Origin: Agrobacterium vitis
GTDB taxonomy: Bacteria > Pseudomonadota > Alphaproteobacteria > Rhizobiales > Rhizobiaceae
Assembly: GCF_013337045.2 (NCBI RefSeq)
Contig: NZ_CP118259.1
Coordinates: 3,427,001 to 3,491,000 of the forward strand
Direction: 5' to 3'
Length of the DNA stretch: 64,000 bases
Positions 56,830 through 64,000 of the stretch are shown here, in pieces (the first letter of the stretch is position 1; the number at the start of each line of letters is the position of its first letter). The translations under genes were made by a program, and so were the position numbers. A model generated the notes under the pieces. That model saw nothing but the letters and a program-made list of their open reading frames with translations, was not told the origin of the DNA and did not search any database.

Positions 56830-57651
56830 GTGGAGAACAGAAAAAACTTCTTTCATCTGCACCTCATTTCTGACTCAACGGGAGAAACCCTGATCTCGGC
56901 TGGACGGGCAGCAGCGGTTCAGTTTCAGCATTCCAATCCGATCGAGCATGTCTATCCACTGGTGCGGAACCGTCGGCAGGCCGATGCTGTGCTCCAATCG
57001 ATCGATAAGGAGCCCGGTATCGTTCTTTACACAATCGTCGATCCAGAACTGGCGGACTTCATCGACCGGCGTTGTATCGAGATCGGTGTACCCAGCGTGA
57101 ACGTGCTTGAGCCCGTTATCGGGACGTTTCAGGCCTATCTTGGTCCACTGGCGCGTCGGCGTGTCGGTGCACAGCATGTGATGAATGCGGATTATTTCGC
57201 GCGTATCGAGGCGCTGAATTACACCATGGATCACGATGACGGCCAGATGGCCGAGGATTACGATCAAGCGGATGTCGTTCTGGTCGGGATCAGTCGTACC
57301 TCGAAAACCCCGACCAGTATCTATCTTGCCAATCGTGGTATTAAGACCGCCAATATCCCTATCGTGCCAGATTCGCCCTTACCCGAATCGCTGCTCGCAG
57401 CAAAAGGGCCATTGATCGTTGGATTGATCGCGACGTCTGATCGGATTTCACAAGTTCGGGGCCATCGTGAATTGGGCACTGTCAGCGGCTTCGATCCAAG
57501 CGATTATACGGACAGGGCGAGCATTGCAGAAGAATTGAAATATGCCCGTTCGCTATGTGCGCGTCATAATTGGCCGGTGATCGATGTGACGCGGCGATCA
57601 ATTGAAGAGACAGCGGCGGCAATCATTGCGCTGCGTGCCAAGCCGCGCTAA
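56830..57651 (+). CDS. pyruvate phosphate dikinase / PEP synthase regulatory protein (DUF299)
   Basis: 273 residues from GTG 56830 with AGGA six bases upstream. The family is a bifunctional kinase and pyrophosphorylase that phosphorylates and dephosphorylates a threonine of pyruvate phosphate dikinase (or PEP synthase) using ADP or phosphate. The ADP-binding loop is [15 protein letters not shown] near 152, and [17 protein letters not shown] is the N-terminal block. PPDK is not in this window. First gene of the rightward block; the gap upstream is the candidate origin. Confidence 0.93.
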   Translation: MENRKNFFHLHLISDSTGETLISAGRAAAVQFQHSNPIEHVYPLVRNRRQADAVLQSIDKEPGIVLYTIVDPELADFIDRRCIEIGVPSVNVLEPVIGTFQAYLGPLARRRVGAQHVMNADYFARIEALNYTMDHDDGQMAEDYDQADVVLVGISRTSKTPTSIYLANRGIKTANIPIVPDSPLPESLLAAKGPLIVGLIATSDRISQVRGHRELGTVSGFDPSDYTDRASIAEELKYARSLCARHNWPVIDVTRRSIEETAAAIIALRAKPR

Positions 57652-57682
57652 TGCCGGATGGTTTTTTAAAGTTGAGGCAATC

Positions 57683-58282
57683 ATGACAATTCCCGTTATT
57701 CTTGCATCGACCAGCCCTTTCCGACGGCAATTGCTGGAGCAGGCTGGTTTGCGCTTCACGGCTATGGCACCCGATATCGATGAACGCGAAATCGAAAGTC
57801 GGGCCGAGCATCAGCACCTGTCGCCGCTAGAACTGGCACAGGTATTGGCCTGCGAAAAGGCTTTGGCCGTGAGCCGCCAGGCGCAAGGCGGTCTTGTGAT
57901 CGGTGGCGATCAGGTTTTGGCTCTGGGCGAACGGATCTATCACAAGCCAAAGGATCTCCTCTCGGCTCGTCACCAAATGCTCAGCCTGCGGGGTGAAACC
58001 CATGTGCTTTATAGCGCGCTGGCACTGGCGAAACAGGGTGAGGTGATCTGGCGGCATGTCTCCCAGGCCCGGATGACGATGCGGATATTCAGTGAGACGT
58101 TTCTGGACGATTATCTCGATCGGGTAGGTGAGGCGATTCTGAAAAGCGTTGGTGGCTACCAGATTGAAGGCTTGGGCGTGCAGTTGTTTTCGGATATCGT
58201 CGGGGATTATTTTACCATCGTCGGCGTGCCGCTTTTGCCTCTGATGGAGAAACTGCGCGAATTGGATATTGTGCATGCATGA
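57683..58282 (+). CDS. maf: Maf-family nucleotide pyrophosphatase
   Basis: 199 residues. Maf proteins hydrolyse non-canonical or canonical NTPs, and septum-linked roles have been reported. The N-terminal block [18 protein letters not shown] and [23 protein letters not shown] are family signatures. ATG 57683 has GAGG six bases upstream; the frame opens to 57602 without family similarity. The stop overlaps the start of aroE (ATG 58275, stop 58280-58282). Confidence 0.94.
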   Translation: MTIPVILASTSPFRRQLLEQAGLRFTAMAPDIDEREIESRAEHQHLSPLELAQVLACEKALAVSRQAQGGLVIGGDQVLALGERIYHKPKDLLSARHQMLSLRGETHVLYSALALAKQGEVIWRHVSQARMTMRIFSETFLDDYLDRVGEAILKSVGGYQIEGLGVQLFSDIVGDYFTIVGVPLLPLMEKLRELDIVHA

Positions 58283-59135
58283 TTCACGTGAAACATTTCT
58301 GAAGGGCGCCTTTGTTGCCGGCTATCCAATCAAGCATTCGCGTTCGCCTGTTATCCATAGATATTGGCTTCAGCAGCACGGTCTCGCGGGTGGCTATGAG
58401 AAACTAGAGATTGAGCCGGCAGACATCGCAGATTTCTTCGCCAGACTGAAAACAGGCAAGACCCGCTATCTCGGTGGTAACATTACCATTCCGCATAAAG
58501 AGGCTGCTTTTCAGATAGCAGATGTTCCTGACATGGTGGCGAGGCAGCTTGGGGCTGCCAATACGCTTTGGCTTGAAAATGGGCTTATTCATGCCACCAA
58601 TACCGATGTTTACGGTTTTCTAGCCAATCTGGATCAGGGATATGCGGGCTGGGACAAGGCTCGCAAGGCTGTTGTGCTGGGGGCCGGTGGTGCCAGTCGG
58701 GCGATCATCCAGGGACTGCTGGATCGCGGATTGCAGCATGTTCATGTGGTCAATCGGACCCTGGCGCGAGCGCAGGATCTGGCAGATCATTTTGGTGCTG
58801 CCGTCCAGGCGCATGGAAGAGAGGAGTTGCAGGATGTTTTGCTGAGCGCGGAACTTCTGGTCAACACCACGTCTCTGGGTATGAATGGCGAAGATGTTCC
58901 ACTAATCGACTGGGACAAGCTTTCTCCCGGCGCTTTGGTAACGGATATCGTCTACACGCCGTTGGAAACCGGTCTGCTGCGGCAGGCGAGGGCGGCGGGC
59001 TTTGCCACGGTGGATGGTCTGGGCATGCTTTTGCATCAGGCCGTACCGGGATTTGAAAAATGGTTCGGCGTCCGGCCACAGGTGACGGATGATTTGCGGC
59101 AGTTGTTGATTGCCGATCTGGAGAAGCAGCCATGA
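58275..59135 (+). CDS. aroE: shikimate dehydrogenase
   Basis: 286 residues. AroE reduces 3-dehydroshikimate with NADPH to shikimate in the aromatic amino-acid pathway. Seen: [18 protein letters not shown] at 15-32 (shikimate-binding serines), [13 protein letters not shown] with the catalytic lysine, [12 protein letters not shown] (NADPH) and [19 protein letters not shown]. The ATG at 58275 overlaps the end of maf, so the genes are likely coupled; the next gene coaE also overlaps. A parS-like site sits in codons 2-7. Confidence 0.95.
   Translation: MHDSRETFLKGAFVAGYPIKHSRSPVIHRYWLQQHGLAGGYEKLEIEPADIADFFARLKTGKTRYLGGNITIPHKEAAFQIADVPDMVARQLGAANTLWLENGLIHATNTDVYGFLANLDQGYAGWDKARKAVVLGAGGASRAIIQGLLDRGLQHVHVVNRTLARAQDLADHFGAAVQAHGREELQDVLLSAELLVNTTSLGMNGEDVPLIDWDKLSPGALVTDIVYTPLETGLLRQARAAGFATVDGLGMLLHQAVPGFEKWFGVRPQVTDDLRQLLIADLEKQP
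58280..58295. promoter_or_regulatory. parS-like site at the start of aroE (15 of 16)
   Basis: TGATTCACGTGAAACA matches the parS palindrome except at position 3. It overlaps the maf stop and the first codons of aroE, and is about 1.7 kb right of the candidate origin. Confidence 0.8.
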
Positions 59136-59719
59136 TCCGCATTGGTCTGACCGGCTCGATTGGCATGGGCAAGACAACGACGGCAGATTTCTTTCGCCAG
59201 GAAGGTGTGCCGGTCTATGATGCGGATGCCGCCGTGCATGACTTGTACCGGGGTGATGCGGTCGCTCCGATCGGCGCGGTGTTTCCTGAAGCGGTTGTTT
59301 CTGGCGTTGTGGATCGAGAGGTTCTCAGTCGGACTCTGGCTCAGAATCCGGGTAAGCTTAAACAACTCGAGGCAATCGTTCACCCACTGGTGCGTGACAA
59401 GCAACAGGACTTTCTGGACGATCAGGAATTGGCGGGCGCCGATCTGGTTGTTTTCGATATTCCGCTGCTGTTTGAAACCGGCGGAGAAAAACGACTTGAT
59501 AAGGTCGTTGTGGTCAGTTGCGATGCCGATACACAAAGGCGTAGGGTTTTGGCGCGACCAGGCTGGAACGAAGAAAAGCTGGCACTGGTTTTGTCGCGGC
59601 AGATGCCGGATTCTGAAAAGCGGGCCCGCGCGGATTTCGTGATTGACACCGGACAAGGCCTTAAGGTGGCACAGACACAGGTGAAAGCCATTGTTTCAAC
59701 CCTACGAGGGGAAACCTGA
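59132..59719 (+). CDS. coaE: dephospho-CoA kinase
   Basis: 195 residues. CoaE phosphorylates dephospho-CoA with ATP to finish coenzyme A synthesis. The P-loop is [17 protein letters not shown] at 5-21, and [21 protein letters not shown] is the family core. It overlaps aroE by four bases (ATGA) and has GGAG eight bases before the ATG. Conserved in this position between aroE and dnaQ in alphaproteobacteria. Confidence 0.95.
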   Translation: MIRIGLTGSIGMGKTTTADFFRQEGVPVYDADAAVHDLYRGDAVAPIGAVFPEAVVSGVVDREVLSRTLAQNPGKLKQLEAIVHPLVRDKQQDFLDDQELAGADLVVFDIPLLFETGGEKRLDKVVVVSCDADTQRRRVLARPGWNEEKLALVLSRQMPDSEKRARADFVIDTGQGLKVAQTQVKAIVSTLRGET

Positions 59720-59820
59720 CATCAAACCACCAGAGTTTTCGTCGGAAAATGGCGTGGCGTCTGGAATGGCGATCTGCCAGCAGCAAAATCAAAATACAAA
59801 GCCAAACAACTGGAGCAATA

Positions 59821-60531
59821 ATGCGGGAAATCGTATTCGATACGGAAACCACCGGTCTGGAAAGCAAGCTGGACCGGGTGATTGAAATCGGTGGCATCGA
59901 ATTGTTCAATCATTTCCCGACCGGCCGCAGTTTTCATGTTTATATCAATCCTGCCGACCGGGCCATTCACCCGGATGCCTTGGCGGTTCACGGCATTACA
60001 CCTGAGTTTTTGAAGGATAAGCCGGTCTTCGCCGATATTGTCGAGGATCTGGTGGCGTTTTTCGATGGCGCGAAATGGGTGGCGCATAATGCCACATTCG
60101 ACATGGGCTTTATCAATGCCGAGTTCGAGCGGTTGGGTCGTCCGCCGGTCGGGCCGGAGCATGTCGTCGATACCCTGTCTCTGGCGCGGCGCAAACACCC
60201 GATGGGTCCAAACTCGCTCGATGCGCTTTGCCGACGCTATGGCATAGACAATTCTCATCGCACCAAGCATGGCGCCTTGCTCGACTCCGAACTCCTGGCT
60301 GAAGTCTATATCGAAATGCTGGGCGGTCGCCAGGCGACCTTCGGTCTTGAGCAGTCGGGAAACAGCGACAAGCGATCTCGCACGCAGGATAGCAATGTGA
60401 CGGTGGAAATTGCTGCCCGTCCGAAAACAATGGCGCCGCGTCTAACCGAGGGCGAACAGGAGCGCCACGCAGCTCTCGTCAAGCGGCTCGGCCAGAAGGC
60501 GATCTGGGCGCATTACAATCAAGGCGAATAA
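59821..60531 (+). CDS. dnaQ: DNA polymerase III epsilon subunit (3'-5' exonuclease)
   Basis: 236 residues of the proofreading subunit. Exo I: IVFDTETTG at 4-12; Exo II: AHNATFDMGFINAEF; Exo III: HGALLDSELLAEVYIEMLGG. The middle metal residues are all there. ATG 59821 gives the family N-terminus MREIVFDTET; the frame opens to 59749 with an Arg/Trp-rich extension that is not expected. GGAGC precedes the ATG. Ends at a strong bidirectional terminator. Confidence 0.95.
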   Translation: MREIVFDTETTGLESKLDRVIEIGGIELFNHFPTGRSFHVYINPADRAIHPDALAVHGITPEFLKDKPVFADIVEDLVAFFDGAKWVAHNATFDMGFINAEFERLGRPPVGPEHVVDTLSLARRKHPMGPNSLDALCRRYGIDNSHRTKHGALLDSELLAEVYIEMLGGRQATFGLEQSGNSDKRSRTQDSNVTVEIAARPKTMAPRLTEGEQERHAALVKRLGQKAIWAHYNQGE

Positions 60532-60550
60532 CTGCCATCGCATTCGATAA

Positions 60551-60578
60551 AAAAAGCCCGGATCGACCGGGCTTTTTT
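60551..60578. terminator. bidirectional terminator between dnaQ and secB
   Basis: AAAAAGCCCGG (60551-60561) pairs with CCGGGCTTTTT (60567-60577) around a five-base loop, with A-run 5' and T-run 3', between convergent genes. Confidence 0.9.
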
Positions 60579-60609
60579 GTGCTCGAAAAAGAGCGGGATG
60601 ACGCAAGGA

Positions 60610-61071
60610 TCAGTTGACCCGACCCTGTTCCTCGGCAAAGCGCTGGGCAAACATCTGTGCAAAATCGATCGGGTCGATCATCAGTGGGGGGAAACCGCCA
60701 TTGCGCGTTGCATCGGCGATGATCTGGCGCGCAAACGGGAAGAGCAGGCGCGGGCATTCGATGAACAACACCGGCAGCATATGCTCCTGCGGGAAACCGG
60801 TGATGCGGAAAACGCCGCCATAAACCAGTTCGGCTGCAAAAACCACTTTATCGTCATCACGCGCTTCGGCGGTCAACGACAGGACCACGTCGAAATCATT
60901 GTCCGACAGCGGGTTGGCGTTGACATTGACATTGATATTGATCGAAGGGGCCTTGTCCCGGGCCTGGAGCGAGCGCGGCGCACCCGGATTTTCGAAGGAC
61001 AGATCCTTGATATATTGTGCAAGGATATTCAGGGACGGGCTCTCCGTCCCATTGCTGTTTTCATTGGCCAT
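60610..61071 (-). CDS. secB: protein-export chaperone SecB
   Basis: 153 residues. SecB keeps secreted precursors unfolded for SecA. The block [20 protein letters not shown] is the family N-terminal core, followed by [31 protein letters not shown] and the C-terminal [27 protein letters not shown] seven bases before the ATG. Convergent with dnaQ. Confidence 0.96.
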   Translation of the reverse strand: MANENSNGTESPSLNILAQYIKDLSFENPGAPRSLQARDKAPSININVNVNANPLSDNDFDVVLSLTAEARDDDKVVFAAELVYGGVFRITGFPQEHMLPVLFIECPRLLFPFARQIIADATRNGGFPPLMIDPIDFAQMFAQRFAEEQGRVN

Positions 61072-61150
61072 TGGGGTTCCTCAAGGCTTTTATGGTTCGA
61101 GGCCATCTATCATTTCAAGGTGGGCCTTACAAGCCTTTCGCCCCTACAGG

Positions 61151-61684
61151 TCATCTCTTGCCGTCATCCCCTGGCAACCGGGTCCAGCGTGAGGAGCCGT
61201 TGGGATTGTGCCTTTGATAGTCCTTTTCATCGAGATCGATGATGTCCTCCGCTTTTGCCGGGCCTGGTCCTGATGACGACGGCCCGCCTGGCCCTTGTTG
61301 CCAACCAGGCCCCCGCCCGGCGCGCTGTACAAAGACAAGTCTTGGGCTGATGATCTTCCAAAGCGCAGAGCGGACCATTGGCACCAGGAGCAGTAGGCCG
61401 AGAATATCGGTGATGAAGCCCGGCAATATCAGCAGCAATCCGCCGAACATCTGTGCCGTGCCACTCAGGACGCCCTTGGCCGCTCGTTCCGGGTCGCCAG
61501 AACGCGGACGGCGCAGGCGTTGGGCGAGACTGATCCCCTGGCTCCTGAGCACCAGCAGGCCGAACAGACTGGAGCCGATCACCAGCGCCAGCGTGGGCAG
61601 AACACCCAGCCATTGTCCGACCAGGACAAAGCCGGCGATCTCCATCAAAGGCAGTAGCAACAGGAAAAGGGCGGTCAGTCGCAT
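61151..61684 (-). CDS. fxsA: FxsA-family membrane protein
   Basis: 177 residues with three to four hydrophobic segments; the N-terminal PLMEIAGFVLVGQWLG and the segment GTAQMFGGLLLILPGFITDILGLLLLVP are FxsA family marks (suppressor of F exclusion of phage T7 in E. coli). The C-terminal third is Gly/Pro-rich and soluble, then DIIDLDEKDYQ. AAGGAAA precedes the ATG. Diverges from the Tim44-like gene. Function in rhizobia is unknown. Confidence 0.85.
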   Translation of the reverse strand: MRLTALFLLLLPLMEIAGFVLVGQWLGVLPTLALVIGSSLFGLLVLRSQGISLAQRLRRPRSGDPERAAKGVLSGTAQMFGGLLLILPGFITDILGLLLLVPMVRSALWKIISPRLVFVQRAGRGPGWQQGPGGPSSSGPGPAKAEDIIDLDEKDYQRHNPNGSSRWTRLPGDDGKR

Positions 61685-61805
61685 TTGGTTTCCTTTAAAC
61701 GATTATCGTGAGAACCTAAAGAAGTGACGTAGGCTATTTGAATGCAGCATCCAGGCAGACTATATGGAGTGAGAAAGCTTCAAATTAAACAGCGGTGCGG
61801 TGGCA

Positions 61806-62504
61806 ATGGGTTCTAATGATTTTGTGACTCTCTTCTTTCTGGTGGCTGCGGTCTTGATTTTCTGGCAGCTGCGCAGCGTATTGGGACGTCGCACTGGCAA
61901 TGAAAAGCCACCGAAAGACCCTTTCGCTGGACGTCCGGATGCTACATCTCCAGCAGCGGAAGATGCGCGGGTCGTGACTTTACCCCGACGCGACGAGGCC
62001 GATGGCGAGGAACGCCAGACGGCAATCGACGCCTATGCCCCGGTTGGCACCCCGCTGAACCAGCAATTGCGCCAGGTCGTGGAGCTTGATCCGAGCTTTG
62101 TGCCGAAGGAATTCCTCAACGGTGCGCGCATGGCTTATGAAATGATCGTCACGGCCTTTGCCGCTGGCGACAGGAAGAGCTTGAAGGATCTGCTGTCGCG
62201 TGAGGTCTATGACGGTTTCGATGCGGCGATTACGGAGCGCGAGCAGCGCGGCGAAGTGATGAAGTCAACCTTTGTTGGTATCGACAAGGCGGAAATCACC
62301 GGTGCGGAAGTCCGAGGCCAGGAAGTGCAGATCACTGTCCGCCTCGTCAGCCAGTTGATTTCCGCGACCTATGACAGTCAAGGCGCAGTGATCGAGGGCG
62401 ATGCGGAATCGGTTGGCGATGTCAACGATATCTGGACCTTTGCTCGCGACACGCGCTCACGCGATCCGAACTGGAAGCTGATCGCTACCGAATCCGACCA
62501 ATGA
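61806..62504 (+). CDS. Tim44/TimA-like inner-membrane protein
   Basis: About 232 residues: a short N-terminal membrane anchor (FVTLFFLVAAVLIFWQLRSVLG), a linker rich in charged residues and a C-terminal Tim44-like domain from about 110 (GARMAYEMIVTAFAAGDRKSLKDLLSREVYDGFDAAI). Bacterial members of the Tim44 family are related to the mitochondrial import motor subunit; TimA acts at the inner membrane, role unclear. Two starts are close (GTG 61800 and ATG 61806); no strong ribosome site distinguishes them. It overlaps mltA by four bases (ATGA). Confidence 0.88.
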   Translation: MGSNDFVTLFFLVAAVLIFWQLRSVLGRRTGNEKPPKDPFAGRPDATSPAAEDARVVTLPRRDEADGEERQTAIDAYAPVGTPLNQQLRQVVELDPSFVPKEFLNGARMAYEMIVTAFAAGDRKSLKDLLSREVYDGFDAAITEREQRGEVMKSTFVGIDKAEITGAEVRGQEVQITVRLVSQLISATYDSQGAVIEGDAESVGDVNDIWTFARDTRSRDPNWKLIATESDQ

Positions 62505-63646
62505 GTGGTGAAGCGACGAAGTTTCGGCTGGAGCCTGTTGGTTTCGACCAACTCCTCGGTTGGGACGCGGATGATCCCTCGGCGCTTTTGCCGGCCATGG
62601 CCGATTGCCTGGATTATCTGACCACGGTCAAGCCTTACCGACCCGGCCAGTTGGGCTTGACCGCACAAGATCTTATGCCGCTGCTTGAAAAGGCAGCGGC
62701 CTTACCACGAGCAGACGGCGACGCATTGCGGCGCCTGCTGGAAACCGAATGCCAGGTTTTTCGTGTGGTGCGCACGGATGGGAAGGCGGGTTTCGTTACG
62801 GCTTTTTATGAGCCTGATATCGAGGTTTCCGATCATCCCGACGATCTCTACCGCTTTCCCTTTTACCGCCGACCTGACGATTTGATCGATCTTGATGATC
62901 AAAGCCGGCCTGGAAATATCGATCCGTCCTATGTTTTTGGACTGAAGAACGATGACGGCGCGACCTATTATCCGGATCGTCAGGCCATTGACCAAGGCTT
63001 TCTGCAGGGACGCGGGCTGGAAATCGCCTGGGCGAAATCGAAAGTCGATGTGTTTTTCGTCCATGTCCAGGGTGCCGCACGGCTGCGTTATCCTGACGGG
63101 CGGGTTGGGCGGATTACCTATGCCGCCAAGGCGGGCCATCCTTTTTCCGGCATCGGCGGATTGCTGCTGAAGCGCGGTGAAATTGCTGCCGAGGCGATGT
63201 CGATGCAGGCGATCCGCGCCTGGCTCGCGTCTCATCCCGATCAGGTCGATGACGTCTTGTGGCACAATCGCTCCTATATTTTTTTCCGCGAAGCCGAAGT
63301 TGGTGACCTGTTACGCGGCCCGATCGCGGCGGCGAAAGTGCCATTGGTGGCGGGACGATCCCTGGCGGTAGACCGGACGATCCATACATTCGGCTTTCCG
63401 TTTTTCATTCATTCTCAAACTTTGACGTCACAAGATCCACCGGGTTTGGATAGCGGCAAGCCTTTTGCGCGGTTGATGCTGGCGCTCGATACGGGCTCGG
63501 CGATTGTCGGACCGGCGCGCGGCGACATCTTTACCGGCTCTGGCGATGAAGCAGGAAATCTTGCCGGGGCGGTGCGCAACGACGCGGATTTCTATATCCT
63601 GATCCCGAAACAGGCCGCTAAAAGGGTCGAGTCGAGGTTTGGTTGA
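62501..63646 (+). CDS. mltA: membrane-bound lytic murein transglycosylase A homologue without signal peptide
   Basis: 381 residues matching MltA, which cleaves peptidoglycan to anhydromuropeptides. Seen: the N-terminal MltA domain (LLETECQVFRVVRTDGKAGFVTAFYEPDIEVSD) and the C-terminal 3D domain with RLMLALDTGSAIVGPARGDIFTGSGDEAG, containing the catalytic aspartate. The protein starts MSGEATKFRLEPVGFDQL and shows no signal peptide or lipobox; no in-frame upstream start exists because the frame is interrupted. It overlaps the Tim44-like gene by four bases and the next gene by one, so it is in an operon. Confidence 0.9.
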   Translation: MSGEATKFRLEPVGFDQLLGWDADDPSALLPAMADCLDYLTTVKPYRPGQLGLTAQDLMPLLEKAAALPRADGDALRRLLETECQVFRVVRTDGKAGFVTAFYEPDIEVSDHPDDLYRFPFYRRPDDLIDLDDQSRPGNIDPSYVFGLKNDDGATYYPDRQAIDQGFLQGRGLEIAWAKSKVDVFFVHVQGAARLRYPDGRVGRITYAAKAGHPFSGIGGLLLKRGEIAAEAMSMQAIRAWLASHPDQVDDVLWHNRSYIFFREAEVGDLLRGPIAAAKVPLVAGRSLAVDRTIHTFGFPFFIHSQTLTSQDPPGLDSGKPFARLMLALDTGSAIVGPARGDIFTGSGDEAGNLAGAVRNDADFYILIPKQAAKRVESRFG

Positions 63647-64000
63647 TGGCGGGCAGGGACAGGATCAGTACGGAAGACCGTATTTTGTGGGGCAAGGTGG
63701 CACGCACTACCCGCCCCATGGCCGGTCGTCTGGAAGAGTTGACCGCTTTTGAAGACGCCTTGACGGAGTTGGAAGCGTCTAAAGTGTTGGAACCCGGCCT
63801 TGCCGCCATGCGTGCCTCGCTGGAAAGTTCCGCCGCAAAGCCTGAGCCGAAGAAGCCCTCCGGCCTCCACCATCCGCTGGAGCGTCCTGTCAAGCGCAAG
63901 CTGTCGCGTGGCAAGCTCAAGCTGGAGGCCCGCATCGACCTGCACGGACTGTTCCAGAGCGAGGCCCATGCGATCCTGTTGGAATTTCTGGTGCGCGCCC
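63646..64000 (+). CDS. Smr-domain protein, 3' end cut by window edge
   Basis: ATG 63646 overlaps the mltA stop (TGA 63644-63646). 118 codons are visible: MAGRDRISTEDRILWGKVAR at the N-terminus, then a Pro/Lys-rich linker, then KLEARIDLHGLFQSEAHAILLEFLVRA, which is the beginning of the Smr (small MutS-related) domain with the LDLHG-type motif. Smr domains are nucleases or nucleic-acid-binding modules. The rest lies beyond the right edge. Confidence 0.85.
   Translation, partial: MAGRDRISTEDRILWGKVARTTRPMAGRLEELTAFEDALTELEASKVLEPGLAAMRASLESSAAKPEPKKPSGLHHPLERPVKRKLSRGKLKLEARIDLHGLFQSEAHAILLEFLVRA

Overview
The window is a chromosomal segment of an alphaproteobacterium of the Rhizobiaceae, most likely the Agrobacterium/Allorhizobium group. 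The evidence is gene content and order: the cyclic beta-1,2-glucan pair ndvA/ndvB (chvA/chvB) with an M20 amidohydrolase between them, a LuxR solo followed by pyruvate carboxylase, leuD/leuB near asd, and the origin block parB-parA-rsmG-mnmG-mnmE-rho-hemJ-hemE | PPDK regulator-maf-aroE-coaE-dnaQ-secB. Coding sequence is dense, GC-rich and mostly housekeeping. I see no prophage, insertion sequence, CRISPR array, rRNA or tRNA.

Layout. 1-14.4 kb is a mixed metabolic region: a soluble MCP-like protein cut by the left edge, a CitE-like lyase with a DUF1737 protein, leuD and leuB, a PAP2 phosphatase, an MHS-type transporter, asd, a secreted lytic transglycosylase, a RoxA-like di-heme cytochrome, a beta-carbonic anhydrase and pdxY. 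14.6-21.6 kb holds the giant NAD-glutamate dehydrogenase and two transporters. 21.6-33.7 kb holds the cyclic glucan synthase and its exporter. 33.8-47.5 kb carries a LuxR solo, pyc, a small zinc metallopeptidase, acs, a DUF1013 protein, a YggS protein and the leuS-lptE-holA operon. 47.6-60.5 kb is the replication-origin region. 60.6 kb to the right edge has secB, fxsA, a Tim44-like gene, mltA and an Smr gene cut by the edge.

How the genes fit together. The 400-bp gap between hemE and the PPDK-regulator gene has DnaA-box-like sites and an AT-rich tract. All genes to its left down to parB point left and all genes to its right up to dnaQ point right. A perfect parS site (in rsmG) and two near-perfect ones (mnmE/mnmG junction, start of aroE) lie within 7 kb, next to parAB. 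This is the expected architecture of the chromosomal origin and its segregation centre.

The most unusual signal is upstream of asd. A 19-codon reading frame with six threonine and three lysine codons is followed by a strong GC hairpin, about 100 bases before the asd start. Asd makes the common precursor of threonine, lysine and methionine, so this looks like a leader-peptide attenuator. Other points of interest are two palindromic repeats that share an 18-base block, an AHL-type LuxR with no luxI and a dyad upstream, and a RoxA-like cytochrome.
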